Positions 1-11,024 of a stretch of DNA of 64,000 bases are shown here, one piece after another. Position numbers and translations under genes: made by a program. The stretch is from contig NC_068976.1 of assembly GCF_016808095.1 (NCBI RefSeq), positions 1,694,001 to 1,758,000 of the forward strand, written 5' to 3'. The DNA is from Vigna angularis (lineage: Eukaryota; Streptophyta; Magnoliopsida; Fabales; Fabaceae). Each line of letters begins with the position of its first letter. Within the stretch, counting starts at the first letter, position 1. The notes beneath the pieces are model-generated. The model searched no databases, was not told the origin of the DNA, and saw nothing but the letters and a program-made list of their open reading frames with translations.

Positions 1-123
1 AGCTTTCTTGAAACGCAAGGAAAAAGATTTGTTTATGCAGCGGAAATATAATCGATTAAGTACAGTAAGAAATCGACTAAATAAAAGAGTGTAGGGATAG
101 AAAGATCAAACGCTGAGTTTTTA

Positions 124-519
124 TACTGGTTCGGCCAAGCCTACATCTAGTGTCCTTCCAACCACAAGAAGCCAATGCACTATAATGATCAAGGTTTTTA
201 TAACAAGGTTTTTATAGCAACCTCACGTCAAAAATATAAAACACCTCTTTAACCCTCTAATCAAAATATAGGCATATACAAAACAAACTAGCAGCAAAAA
301 TCCCCTCTCCTGCAGTCTACATACTGGTTCGGCCAAGCCTACATCCAGTGTCCTTCCAACCACAAGAAGCCAATGCACTATAATGATCAAGGTTTTTACA
401 ACAAGGTTTTTATAGCGACCTCACGTCAAAAATATAAAACACCTCTTTAACCCTCTAATCAAAATATAGGCATATACAAAACAAACTAGCAGCAAGAATC
501 CCCTCTCCTGCAGTCTACA
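124..519. repeat. Tandem duplication, two 198-bp units
   Basis: Two near-identical direct copies lie head to tail, both beginning TACTGGTTCGGCC (124 and 322) and both ending CTGCAGTCTACA. Only a few single-base differences separate them and there is no length change. No ORF spans them. The sequence looks like LTR or untranslated retroelement DNA rather than a gene, and which element it came from is not clear. The high identity points to a late duplication inside otherwise eroded DNA. Confidence 0.85.
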
Positions 520-559
520 CCCTTTGCGTCACCCTCAAAGTCAAGAACACAACACGCTC

Positions 560-1830
560 TTCTTCTTGTAATCACAACAGGGAACCTCAATCCAATCTTC
601 ACAAGATTGTAGCCTTTGATCTCTCAGTTACACCCGATGTGCAGATTTGATCAGCCTTTGTAAGTGTAGTTAACTTGCTCTTCAAGAATCCACAAGGAGA
701 TGATCACCATGGTCACTTCTTGTTTCTTGGAGCACTTTCTCTCCTTTTGTAAGTGCAACAACTGTTTCACGCCTGGGCGCCACCGTTGAGCGCCACCTTA
801 GTTATGAAAGCACTATTTCACGCTTAGGCACCACCGCTGAGCGCCAGTTTGGTTTTGCAAGCAATGTTTCACGCTTGGGCGCCACCGTTGAGGGTCAAAA
901 GAGTGTCGCAACTACCACTGAGCGCCCTTTTGGGGCACTGAGCGCTGACGACGTGGGCTTGGGCTATTTTTCTGTATTTTTAATGAACTATTTAAGGTTT
1001 TGGACGTTCTAGGGTTAATATCTTTGGACAAAAAGAGGCGAAAATACACTCCTTTCACCCCTCGGAGGAAGATTTTGGATGCGGAAGCTCCGATCTTCAA
1101 CTTTTAGGGTTTTATCTTTCATTCTTTTCATTATTTTCCTCTAGTTTCACCATGACTATGGTGAACTAAACCTCCATTGTTGTTGGGGAAACGATGTAAT
1201 CCTTTGAAACTTTCATATATTGAATTGATTCTTATTATAAAATGCTTTACTTCATTAATTGTTAGGGTTTTTCCTCTATACTCTATGCATGCTTTGTTTA
1301 ACTCATTCAATTGCATGATTATTGATTTTGTTACTATGGACACATATGAGAAAATCTAGAACTGGGGAAATTCTCCCAAAAGCAATATTACCTAGACATA
1401 GGGATAGGAGGGTTGGTTGCCTTTAAGCTTTTGTACGAATGTAATGCATGATTATTTGCTAGGGATACAAGACATTGTGAACTAGTAATTAGGAGTAGGC
1501 TTTCTTCACCGAGACATCGGGTTTAAGATAAATTAGAAAGTGACATTAACATTAATGAAGAAGATGAATTCATAAATACACGAGAGTGGATAGGATAAGT
1601 CGGAAACCCCAACAACATAATCATTCCATATTTTATATCAATCACCTTTGCATCTTTCAATCCAATTGATTAACACTTGCATTTATATTTATTTTGCATA
1701 ATATAAACACAATGATTTCATTTACAAGTCCTAATTAATCAAGAAACCATATGAATGTTTAGGTCGTGAGTCTCTAGGGAAACGATACTTGGTCTTACCA
1801 ATTATTATTACTTGTATTATTAATTATGTT
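560..1830 (+). mobile_element. Eroded Athila-type LTR remnant
   Basis: From about 1085 to 1800 this stretch follows, with many substitutions, the same order of blocks as the complete LTR at 16892-18240. The shared blocks are a TTTTAGGGTTTT block, a TTTGTTTAACTCATTCA block, and a terminal block with GATACTTGGTCTTACCA. Before it, at 770-960, lie repeated GGGCGCC / GAGCGCC motifs like those in the upstream half of that LTR. No primer-binding site follows, so the element is broken here. 560-770 holds no recognisable gene. Confidence 0.6.
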
Positions 1831-1839
1831 ATCATCATC

Positions 1840-2845
1840 AAAAACCAGAAGCTCTGAGATTGTGGGTTCAGCTAAACCAGTGCTCCCCTATCAACAATCT
1901 CAACACAATGGAATGCTAAGACTCTAAGGTTGATTCTGATGTAATTTCTTAACTAGATTCTGAGGTTAGATGAATAATTTTGTTTGTTCTTTGATTCTTG
2001 TTGTGATTAGTTTTTATCTATGCTTTTTGCTTCTTAATCAAGTAAAAGTAATGATTTTTACATTATAGCAAGTATGCATGGTGTTAAATCTACATAACAT
2101 ATCATTCATATGAGTCCAAGGGTTTTTAATTTTAATTGAGAATTTTCTTTGATTAAAGTTAGAAACTTTCATGTGATTGAATGAGTTTTTTCCAATAATT
2201 GAGAATGTACTTTGATTAGTGGTAAAAACTTTAACAAGAATTATTCAAGAATGTACTTTGGTTAATTAGCTTTTTACTTGATATAAGAGGTAAAAGAATA
2301 AACATGATTAAGAATTATAATATTTAATAAAGAATGTACTTTGGTTAAATTTACTATGATTAATCTACAAAGTTCTTGCTTTTAATTGAGAATGTACTTT
2401 GGTGAAAATTGAGAACACCAACAAATTAAATGAGAATTTACATTGATTAATTTGAAAATCTAAGATAATAATAATTAATTTAACAATATTCTTTAGATAA
2501 CCAATGATGAATCCTATTTCGAAAAAGTAGTGAAATCAACCTATTTTCTTTATCATTATTTTTATCTTTTTTAAATATTTTATAAATTTATTTCTTTCTA
2601 TCTTTTGTTATTTTGTTCTTTAATCTTTTATATTCCTTTATTACTTCTATTATTTTATTTGACTAACCCCTTTTGTATAGTTTTTATAAGAACTAATTTG
2701 TTAGAAATCAATTTCATGTTGTTGGAGACGAATTAATTCTATTTGGTTGGCTACAATCTTAACAAGTTGTTATAGTTTAATAATATTAATTTGATCGCGT
2801 CAACGACAATGTTATTAGTAGGAATAACAGTTGTTGCAGGTTATT
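1840..2845. other. Gene-free AT-rich internal region with a recurring motif
   Basis: I see no coding sequence here. Between about 2130 and 2450 a degenerate block reading roughly GAGAATGTACTTTGRTTAA recurs about six times at irregular 50-80 bp spacing. By position this would be the leader/gag region of the eroded Athila-type element, but gag itself is not recognisable. Confidence 0.5.
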
Positions 2846-2849
2846 AAAG

Positions 2850-4397
2850 ATGCCAAGAGAATAATAGGCTGAACTTTGGAAAATTTTCTTGGTATTAGCC
2901 CTTCTTTCTACATGCACAAAATACTTTTTAAAGAGGATTCTAAGCCAATGAGACAACCTTAAAGAAGACTAAATCTTCAGTTGACGGAGGTTGTTAACAA
3001 AGAAGTCATAAAGTTGTTACAAGCAAGTATTATATATCCTATCTCTGACAACACTTGGGTGAGCTTTGTACACGTGGTCCCCAAGAAATTTGGGATCACT
3101 GTGGTCAAGAATGAGAAGGAAGAGTTGATTCCTTCTCGTATTCAGAATAGTTGGAGGGTTTGTATTGGTTATAAAAGACTAAATCAAGTTACTCGAAATG
3201 ACCATTTTCCTTTGCCATTTATGGATCAGATGCTAGATCGTTTAGCAGGTAAGACACATTATTTCTTTTTAGAAGGATTCTTTGGGTATTTTCAAATTTG
3301 TATAGCCTTTGAGGATCAACATAAGACTACTTTTACTTGTGCTTTTGGTACATATGCTTATCGAAAGATGTCGTTTGGCCTTTGCAATGCTCTTGGAACA
3401 TTTTAGCGATGTATATTGAGTATTTTTACATATTTGTTGGAACATTATATTGAGATTTTTATGGATGATTTCAACATGATTATTTGTCTTTTTATAATTG
3501 TTTAGCTAATCTTGTGAGAGTTTTGGAGAGTTAGAGGAAACTAATCTTGTTTTGAATTTGAAAAGTGTCATTTTATGGTAGATTAAGGAATAATCTTAGG
3601 TTACGTTATTTATATGAAAGGTATATTTGTAGATCCTGCAAAAATTAATATTATTTCACTGTTACCTTACCCCTCTTGGGCATGCATAATTTTAAAGGAG
3701 GTTTATCCAAGACTTTAACAAGATATTTAATCCTCTCTCCAACTTACTACAAAAGGACGTACCATTTGACTTTGGAGAAAAGTTCAGAGATGTTTTTGAT
3801 ACCCTAAGAAGGGCACTCACTACCACTTTCATCATCCAACCACTAGACTAGACATTACCATTCGAGTTGATGTGTGATGCATTAAAATTTGGAGTGGGAG
3901 TGGTACTTGCATAAAGAGATGGGAAGCTACCATTGTGAAAGGTATGTATCCTGAACTTTTGTTTGCTGACATTGTTAACTATTTGGTTGTTTTTGCTATC
4001 CCTCCATCCTTCTTCAAATCTAAGAGAGTTAAGCTAAAAAGTGAGGCAAAGTATTATGTATGGGATAAATCATTCTTATGAAGCATAGGTAGTGACCAGG
4101 TTATAAGGAGGTGTGTTCCAAACATTGATATACCTTATGTGCTTAAATTTACTCATTCATCACCTTTTGATGGACATTTTGACACAAATTATAGGTAGAA
4201 AAGTGTTAGATTGTGGATTATATTAGCTTACCATCCTTAAATATGCATGAAAAGGGTATATAAAAATTGTGAGCAGTGTCAAAGAGAAGCCAGATCAATC
4301 ATAGGAAGGGAAGAAATGCCTCAACAACCAATGTTATATTGTGAGGTATTTTACTTGTTGTAGATTATGTTTCAAAGAGGGTAGAAGCTATACTTAC
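2850..4397 (+). pseudogene. Athila-type Ty3/Gypsy pol remnant (RT, RNase H, integrase zinc finger)
   Basis: A broken reverse transcriptase. Its 141-codon open stretch (2981-3406) contains the RT blocks VVPKK, the WRVCIGYKRLN region, DHFPLPFMDQMLDRL and KMSFGLCNA. About 3440-3470 encodes the FMDD catalytic block in another frame. RNase H-like sequence follows (about 3690-3950). An integrase zinc-binding region follows that (about 4010-4300), with the paired cysteines of CEQCQ visible. Stops and frameshifts occur throughout, so no long protein can be made. The FMDD form and the neighbouring 3' sequences match the Athila lineage. The coding order continues at 5647 beyond an inserted segment. Confidence 0.8.
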
Positions 4398-5646
4398 TAT
4401 AATGCCCCAAATTCTGGAATGCCACGGGTTTACAAAAACTGAATATTTAAAAAATTTCTTATAGCATAGAAACATATTTTTCAAAAACCTTAACTTTCAA
4501 AGATGCATAATTTATTGAAAACATAATAGTTTCAAAAACTTTGTCCAATTACATTATTCCAAAAGTAATTAAAATCATTAAGGAAATAAAACAACTACAA
4601 TTATGTTGTTTCAAAAGTCTATACCAAAAGAACCTTTTGCAGAAACCCAAATCTTTTTCTCCTATCATCTCACGAATCTATCATGCCTTTAGAACATTTG
4701 TCTTATTTTTCTAATGGCCAGAATTTCTATAGGAGTTGTCTAATATAGTTACAACTATGTGTGGAATATGCATAAGGTACTTCATTTCTAATAAAAATTC
4801 ATAAGTAACAACCAACTAAAATAAAAGATATAGATAAGATAAAATAAATTTATCTTTAACTTAATTAATCATGATAAGTCCCTAGATAATATATTCTATC
4901 TTAATACTTTTATTCTAATTTATTATAATGAGCCCATCAATAATATATTATTATTATTATTATCTAATAATAATCTTTAATAATATCTCAAGATATCTTT
5001 TAATTAATAATGTCTCAAGATATCTTTTAATTAATAATGTCTCAAGATATCTTTTAAAATACCTAACAATATCCAATAATAATTTTTCTAATAATAATAT
5101 CTCTCATATTTTCTCTCAATCACTTTTATAAATAACAACAACTAAATCTTCTAAAAGATTGATATAATATCGTTTTATTAAATTTCATATTATTTAATTT
5201 GCATGTTTTTCCTTTCTACACCCTCCTATTTTAATTTCTACACCCTCTTTTTTAATTTTTACACATAATTAAGAAAGTGTAAAAGACTCTTTTGCCCATA
5301 GGCTAAAATATAAATAAAATAACATAACAGTTATATTTTAACAAAGGTGTACACTCAATAACACTAAAAGATTGATATAATATGTTTTATTAAATTTTAT
5401 ATTATTTAATTTGCATGTTTTTCCTTTCTACACCCTCCTATTTTAACTTCTACACCCTCTTTTTTAATTTTTACACGTAATTAAGAAAGTGTAAAAGACT
5501 CTTTTGCCCATAGGCTAAAATATAAATAAAATAACATAACAATTATGTTTTAACAAAGGTGTACACTCAATAACACTAATTTTCAAACAAAAACACCAAA
5601 GTCACAAAACTACCTTTTTCTAAGACCCCTATTTTCCTGAATCTTA
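4398..5646. mobile_element. AT-rich insertion splitting the integrase remnant, possibly a solo LTR
   Basis: The integrase coding order stops near 4397 and resumes near 5647, so about 1.25 kb has been inserted. The insert starts near ATAATGCCCCAAATTCTGG and ends near TAAGACCCC...TTACA, which could be degraded LTR termini. No convincing target duplication is visible. Inside are a TAT trinucleotide run (about 4947-4965), three 30-bp copies containing the palindrome AAGATATCTT (about 4985-5060), and a 213-bp tandem duplication. No coding potential is seen. Confidence 0.45.
5153..5577. repeat. Tandem duplication, two ~213-bp units
   Basis: Two direct copies begin AAAAGATTGATATAATAT (5153 and 5366) and run through CTACACCCTCCTATTTTAA to GGTGTACACTCAATAACACTAA, with only a few differences. 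The sequence is AT-rich and non-coding and lies wholly within the insertion that splits the integrase remnant. Confidence 0.85.
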
Positions 5647-6260
5647 CAGCTACAAGGACTAATGATGCTCGAGTTGTTATGAATTTTGTCAAGTAAGTTT
5701 GGATCACCACAAGCCATTGTTACTGATCAGGGGAACCATTTTTGTAATAACTTATTGGACACTATGTTAAAGAAATGTGGGGTGACATATCACATTCTAG
5801 ACCACATCATCCCCAAACTAATGGACAAGTCGAAGTCTCTAATAGAAATATCAAAAAGATTTTGCAGAAGTTGGTAAAGTCAAACCAAGCAAAAACTTCA
5901 ATTGCAAGAACTAGAGGAGATTAGACTCATAACCTATGAAAACTCCAAGTCCTATAAGGAGAAAACCAAGCAATTCCATGACCAAAAGCTTGTGGCTAAA
6001 AAGGATTTCAAGGTAGGACAAAAGGTATTATTGTCCAAATCTAGGATATGAGGGGTAAGTTGCGCTCCAAATGGGAAGGGTCATTCATTGCTACACAAGT
6101 GTTTCCTTATGGAGTATGGACATCAAGGAAGAATCTTTAGATAGAATTTTCAAAGTTAATGGACATCGTCTTCGGATATTAAATGTAAATTAAGACATTC
6201 TGAATAAAACGTTGGATGGGATGAATTTGTTTACTCCAACATTCCTTCCACCTTGAAGAA
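5647..6260 (+). pseudogene. Athila-type integrase remnant, continued
   Basis: Resumes the pol remnant after the insertion. The open stretch 5686-5877 shows an integrase core block, KFGSPQAIVTDQGNHFCN, including the second catalytic-type aspartate. Later sequence to about 6250 resembles the integrase C-terminal region in changing frames. At 6300-6350 the phrase TTGAGGACAATGCATG.. TTAAGTGTGGGA resembles the post-pol and polypurine region of Athila elements. No env-like ORF is present. Broken by stops and frameshifts. Confidence 0.75.
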
Positions 6261-6429
6261 AGTAAGTACCTTCATACTTCCTTTTTGCATTCTATATATA
6301 TTGCATACATTGAGGACAATGCATGGATTAAGTGTGGGAAAATAATTTATTTTGTTCCCTATTTTGATTTTGTTTTCTGTTAATTTGTTTTCGCTTAATT
6401 TGCATTTTTATTAATTTCTTTTTGAACAA

Positions 6430-7985
6430 AAAAATTGACCGGCTAGTGGATGAAGCAGTAGACATAATGTACTAAGTTTCTAGGATGTCTACGCAAGCTA
6501 TAACTAGATTTCTATGGTTGAAGGTGATAAGTTGAAGATCACCTTCATTATGGAGGAAGCTAATTACTACTATTAGGTCATGCCCTTTGGCCTAAAAATC
6601 CCTAGGGCAACAACATATTAAAGACTTATGGATAGGATGTTAAAACACTTACTCGGGAAAAGTGTTGAACTATATGTAGATGACATGGTGTTAAAGTCCC
6701 CCACCCCTGCCTAACATTCCCAAGACTTGTCCGATGTTTTCTTAACCCTACGAGCATACAACTTATGGTTGAACCCATAAAAATGTGTTTTTGGGGTTGA
6801 TGGCTACAAGATCTTAGGATTCATGCTCATACATAGAGAGATAAAGGAAAACCTTGAAAAATGTCAGGCTGTGATTGACATGAGGAGTCCCAAGAATGTC
6901 AAAGAAGTTCAACGTCTCATTGAAAGGTTAACAATATCTCTCATTTTCTACCAAAGTTAGCTGACAAAACGAGGTTTATGATAAAATTGTCGAAGAAGTC
7001 TACTAAGTTTGTTTACAATGACCAATGTCAAAAGATGTTCGATGGCTCAAGCAGACTTTAACATCATCACTAATCTTTTGCAAGCCAGATACTACTCTAC
7101 CATTCTTGGTCTACATAATGGCTAGTATAGATGCCATTAGTGCAACTCTTATTCAAGAGACTGATAATGAACAAAAACACATATACTTTGTAAATAGGAC
7201 ACTTCAAGATGTTGAAACTAGATATTAGATGGTAGATAAAGTGACATTATCCTTTGTCACCACAACAAGAAGGTTGAGACCCTATTTCCAAAGCCATGAA
7301 CTATAGTTGTAAAAATTTACTACCTGATACAAAAGATCTTGCAAAAGCTGGACCTAACAGGAAGGATGTCGTCATAGTCATGGAATTGTCAAAAGTTAAC
7401 ATTTAGATGAGTTGAGAAGGCCAATAAAAGCACAATGTATAGTAAATTTTGCTTGTGAACTACAAGGTGAGCATGTTTTGGATAAAAAAATGATGAACCT
7501 TGTACATAAGCGGTTCTTCTAATCTTAAGGAGTAGGAGTTGCTATAGTCCTTGAAGGACCAAATGGCGTGTTGATAGAGAAGCCATTATGCTTCAATTTC
7601 ATGAAATCCAATAACTAGGCTGAATATGAGGCCATCATAGCCAGTCTTACTCTACCCAAAGAAGTGGGAGCAAATAGATTAATATGTTGGACTATTTCTT
7701 GACTTACAGTGGGACATCTGATAGGAGACAACCAGGTTAAGGATGTCTTATTGCTACAATATTATCACTTAGTCAAAAATATGATCGATAGCTTTACCGA
7801 AGTAATGCTTGAACATGTCTCTAAAGGAGATAACACAAGAGACTATGTGGTCTCTAAGCTAGCAAGCACGAAGAAAAACGATCGATATAAGTCATTGTTG
7901 CAAAAGTGTTGTCGTCACCATCCACGGAGAAAATGGACGAGTGTATGCAAGTGGAAGTGGAGGAAATAAGGATGTTACCCTTTGT
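6430..7985 (+). pseudogene. Tat/Ogre-type Ty3/Gypsy pol remnant with dual RNase H
   Basis: Conceptual translation in shifting frames shows RT blocks (VMPFGLKNPRATTY, then YVDDMVLKS at about 6670-6700). The classic RNase H follows (7025-7228, with ISATLIQETD and HIYFVNRTLQDVETRY). A second RNase H follows at about 7540-7900, with GVAIVLEGPNGVLIEKPLCF and AEYEAIIASL. That second, archaeal-type RNase H is the hallmark of the Tat lineage (Ogre/Retand). The integrase that should follow is not recognisable. Many stops; it cannot be functional. It abuts the end of the Athila remnant, so the two are nested or recombined. Confidence 0.75.
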
Positions 7986-8397
7986 TTGATATCACAAAAC
8001 GGGAGGTATCTTAGAGGGTGAAGACAAAGGATGGGTACAAAAAGTTGTCCGTTAAACACTCAGGCGAGGAGTTATTTAGATAAGGCTATAGTCACCACTC
8101 TTCAATTAAGTCATGATTTCAAGAATAATGAACTTTACAATTTGAGTTTTGTATTTCAATTATTAAATTTGGTTTTGTTCTTCTTCTTCATTTAAGTCTA
8201 AATCGGTTAAATCATGATTTTAATCAAAATTAGTGTGAGTTGGAAATTGAATTAGGTGATAATAGATAACTTAATTTCACAAATATTAACAAATTAAGTT
8301 GAATGATATTTTGATTTAGTTTCTAAATTGATTTGATTTTATTATTAAATTGAAATGTATGATTATATTTATTGTTTAATTTTGAATATGAATATTG

Positions 8398-9620
8398 TTG
8401 ATAGGGGGAGCTATGTTAAAGCTAAACCCACATATCTCATATGTGTTTTTTATGATGATAACAACATAAGTGTTTTAATAGTTTCTTGCACACATTAATC
8501 AAAGTTGAGGTTTATATATCTATTTGTGCTTGAACTATATGTTATGCATATTCATTGTGTTTATATTTGTGATATGTGATTATATCTGTGATATGCATAT
8601 TCATTGATTAGATTGACAAAACTTTATGTACATTGCATATCTGTATGAATTAATCGATTACAATGATTATGTAATCTATTAGATTCATTAGATATCAACA
8701 TTAGTTTAATAGTGGCAAACTGCAAGTTTTAACCGATTACATTATGTGGAAAATCGATTAAAACGTGCACATTTGCATCTACCTGATTGTTGAGTGATTA
8801 ATGAGTTTTTGTTTTGAAAAAGTTTTCAAATTTGCATAAGTGTTGTATTTAACCGATTACACTCTTTTCTTAATCGGTTAAAATGTTCATTGATTGAAAA
8901 ATGTTTTCTTGATAAGTCATAATTACCTTAACAGCCATATTTTTAAATGTTATAACTTGCATTAATTGCTTAATCGTTTACATGTTATGCTTAATTTGTT
9001 AAATGCGTTAAATGTGTTGATAGTGGGAACCAAGAGAGTGCTGAACCCAACTCCTGTGTTTGTTTTTTATGATGACAACACATTGACTGTAACAACACAG
9101 ATGTTGTCATGACACAACAAAAATGTGTTTTCTGTGTTTAATACATATGTGGATGTATAAATGCTTATTGCTGATAAATGCATATGTTGGACATACTGTT
9201 GTTTCTGCATACTACTATGATTATGATGTGATTATATCTTTGTATGCATACTGTGTGTTTCTGAGTGATGAAGACCACAAGCACAAAAGCTTAAGTTTTG
9301 AAATGTGGCAAAGCAACAAGTTTGAATCGATTACATTAGTTGGTGAATCGATTAAAACTCGTGCCTTTACATATATCATTTTCAAATGTGTTGTGATGAT
9401 TTTTTGAAGAGAAAAAGTTTTCAAAATCTATTTAAGTGTTAAGCTTAATTGATTACACATTTTATGTAATCAATTAAGTATGTTGTCTTTTGAAAACTGT
9501 TTTCAGTTTAGTCAAAATGCTTTAACGGTCATATTTTTTAAATATGTTTGACTAGCATTAAATGTGAATATATTATATTAATTGTGCATTCAATTAAGAG
9601 CTGAGTTAGTTGTATTTCTG
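8398..9620. repeat. Diverged direct duplication (~620-bp units) rich in ATCGATTACA motifs
   Basis: Two diverged units start at about 8398 and 9016. Each begins with GTTGATAG.GGGA, then TATGATGA.AACAACA, then two ACCGATTACA..ATCGATTAAA-type pairs, a GAAAAAGTTTTCAAA block, and CTTTAACGGTCATATTTTT or its equivalent. The order of landmarks is the same in both units, so this is an old tandem duplication, or two LTR-like units of one element. No ORF of interest is present. 7986-8397 and 9620-9867 are AT-rich and show nothing further. Confidence 0.65.
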
Positions 9621-9867
9621 TTACATCTGGTTTTTTATTATGTAACCGATTACATTACTAACATAATCGATTGTCTGCGTCTATTATGGTAGAAATTATA
9701 AATTAACGCATTGCTTGTATTTCAAGAACATTGCTCATTTTGTACACTTTCATATCTGACATATTTGATCTAAGATAGATTTACAGATTGTCATACGCTC
9801 CAAGAATCAAGAACGTGAAGAATTTGAAGAATCTTGAAGCATTCTTGAGAGGCACTTAGTGGACTTC

Positions 9868-10645
9868 TATTGATGGATTGGCAAGTGTACCAAATCGCGC
9901 AAGTAATATAAAATGGTAAGACCAAGTATCGTATCCCAGAAGACTTTCGACACTAAACAGTTGTGTGATGACTCGATTAATTAAGACTTCAATAAAATGA
10001 AATCATTGGTTTAAGATGCAAGAACAGAAAATTAAATATGAATGCAATTTGATCACTAGCAGAGTAACACAAACATGAGCGGATGTTATTTATAATGAGA
10101 TGAGTATGTTGTTGGGGTTAGATTTCACCAAGCTCCCTCTCATGTATGTAAGAATTCTTCTTTATGCATTAATGTTAACGTCACTCACTAAATTACTTAA
10201 ACCCATTCCCTCGGCGAATAAGCATGTCCTTAACTACCAGTTCATGCAATTCCTAGCATTCCTAGTGATTAAATGTGAAGATCAAGAGCTTAAGACGGCC
10301 AAGACTCATACCCTCATCCTTTAGAAATATTACTCTTGGAAGAATTCAACAAGAACCTGAATTGTAAGGAACCTCCCGGCACTCATGCAATTCATAAATA
10401 ATTCGATGAATGAGTTAAACAAAGCATGTGATAAGCACAGATGAATTACTCTAACAATTAATGAAAAAAGCATAAGGAATTAAGAACAAATTCAAATACA
10501 TGAGAGTTCACAAGGTTACATCATCCCCCAACAACAAATAGAGTTTAGTTCCCCATAGACATGGAGAAACTAGGTGAATAATGGAAAAGCATGAGATATC
10601 AAAACCCTAAAAGTAGAGGAAGGACGCTTTCGCATCCAAATCCGC
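9868..10645 (-). mobile_element. Athila-type 3' LTR, minus orientation, internally deleted
   Basis: Read on the minus strand, this matches the last ~780 bp of the complete LTR at 16892-18240, ending in the same GATACTTGGTCTTACCA ... CCAATCCATCA block (final bases altered to ..AATA). Its first ~570 bp are missing. At about 10645 the LTR half joins directly to sequence that in the plus element lies before the LTR (the GAAGCATGAA block near 15960). About 1.5 kb has therefore been deleted, with GAAG-type microhomology at the joint. Confidence 0.75.
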
Positions 10646-11024
10646 CTTCATGCTTCCAAAGTAATAGCAATAATTCACAAAAAACTCTGAAGCCCAAAAC
10701 TCACACAAGTAAACTCTCAAGTTCCAGAATTCAGAAAAACAACATGCTCAATATCTCAATCAAACTTTACCTCAAGCACCTGTTTCATATTCTGTGAGTA
10801 ATCACCTGTATATCAGCACATCAAGCATCATATCAACATCAATCAACACAACAGAGCATCACAAAGCAATACTTATCACAAAACACAGTAGTTGGACCAA
10901 AGCAGTGTAATTTATTCAAGCAGAGAGTACAATAACAAAACACATAATTCAAAAGAAAGGTTTAGAAAGCTGGGTTGCCTCCTAGTAAGCGCTTCTTCAA
11001 CGTCACTAGCTTGACACCATAAAA
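10646..11024 (-). mobile_element. Athila-type 3' non-coding internal region
   Basis: On the minus strand this begins, just after the pol stop, with the conserved post-integrase phrase GTCAAGCTAGTGACG followed by AAGAAGCGCTTACTAGGAGG. The plus element has the same phrase at 15588. It then runs through the GAAACAGGTGCTTGAGG block. No env-like ORF is present. Confidence 0.7.
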
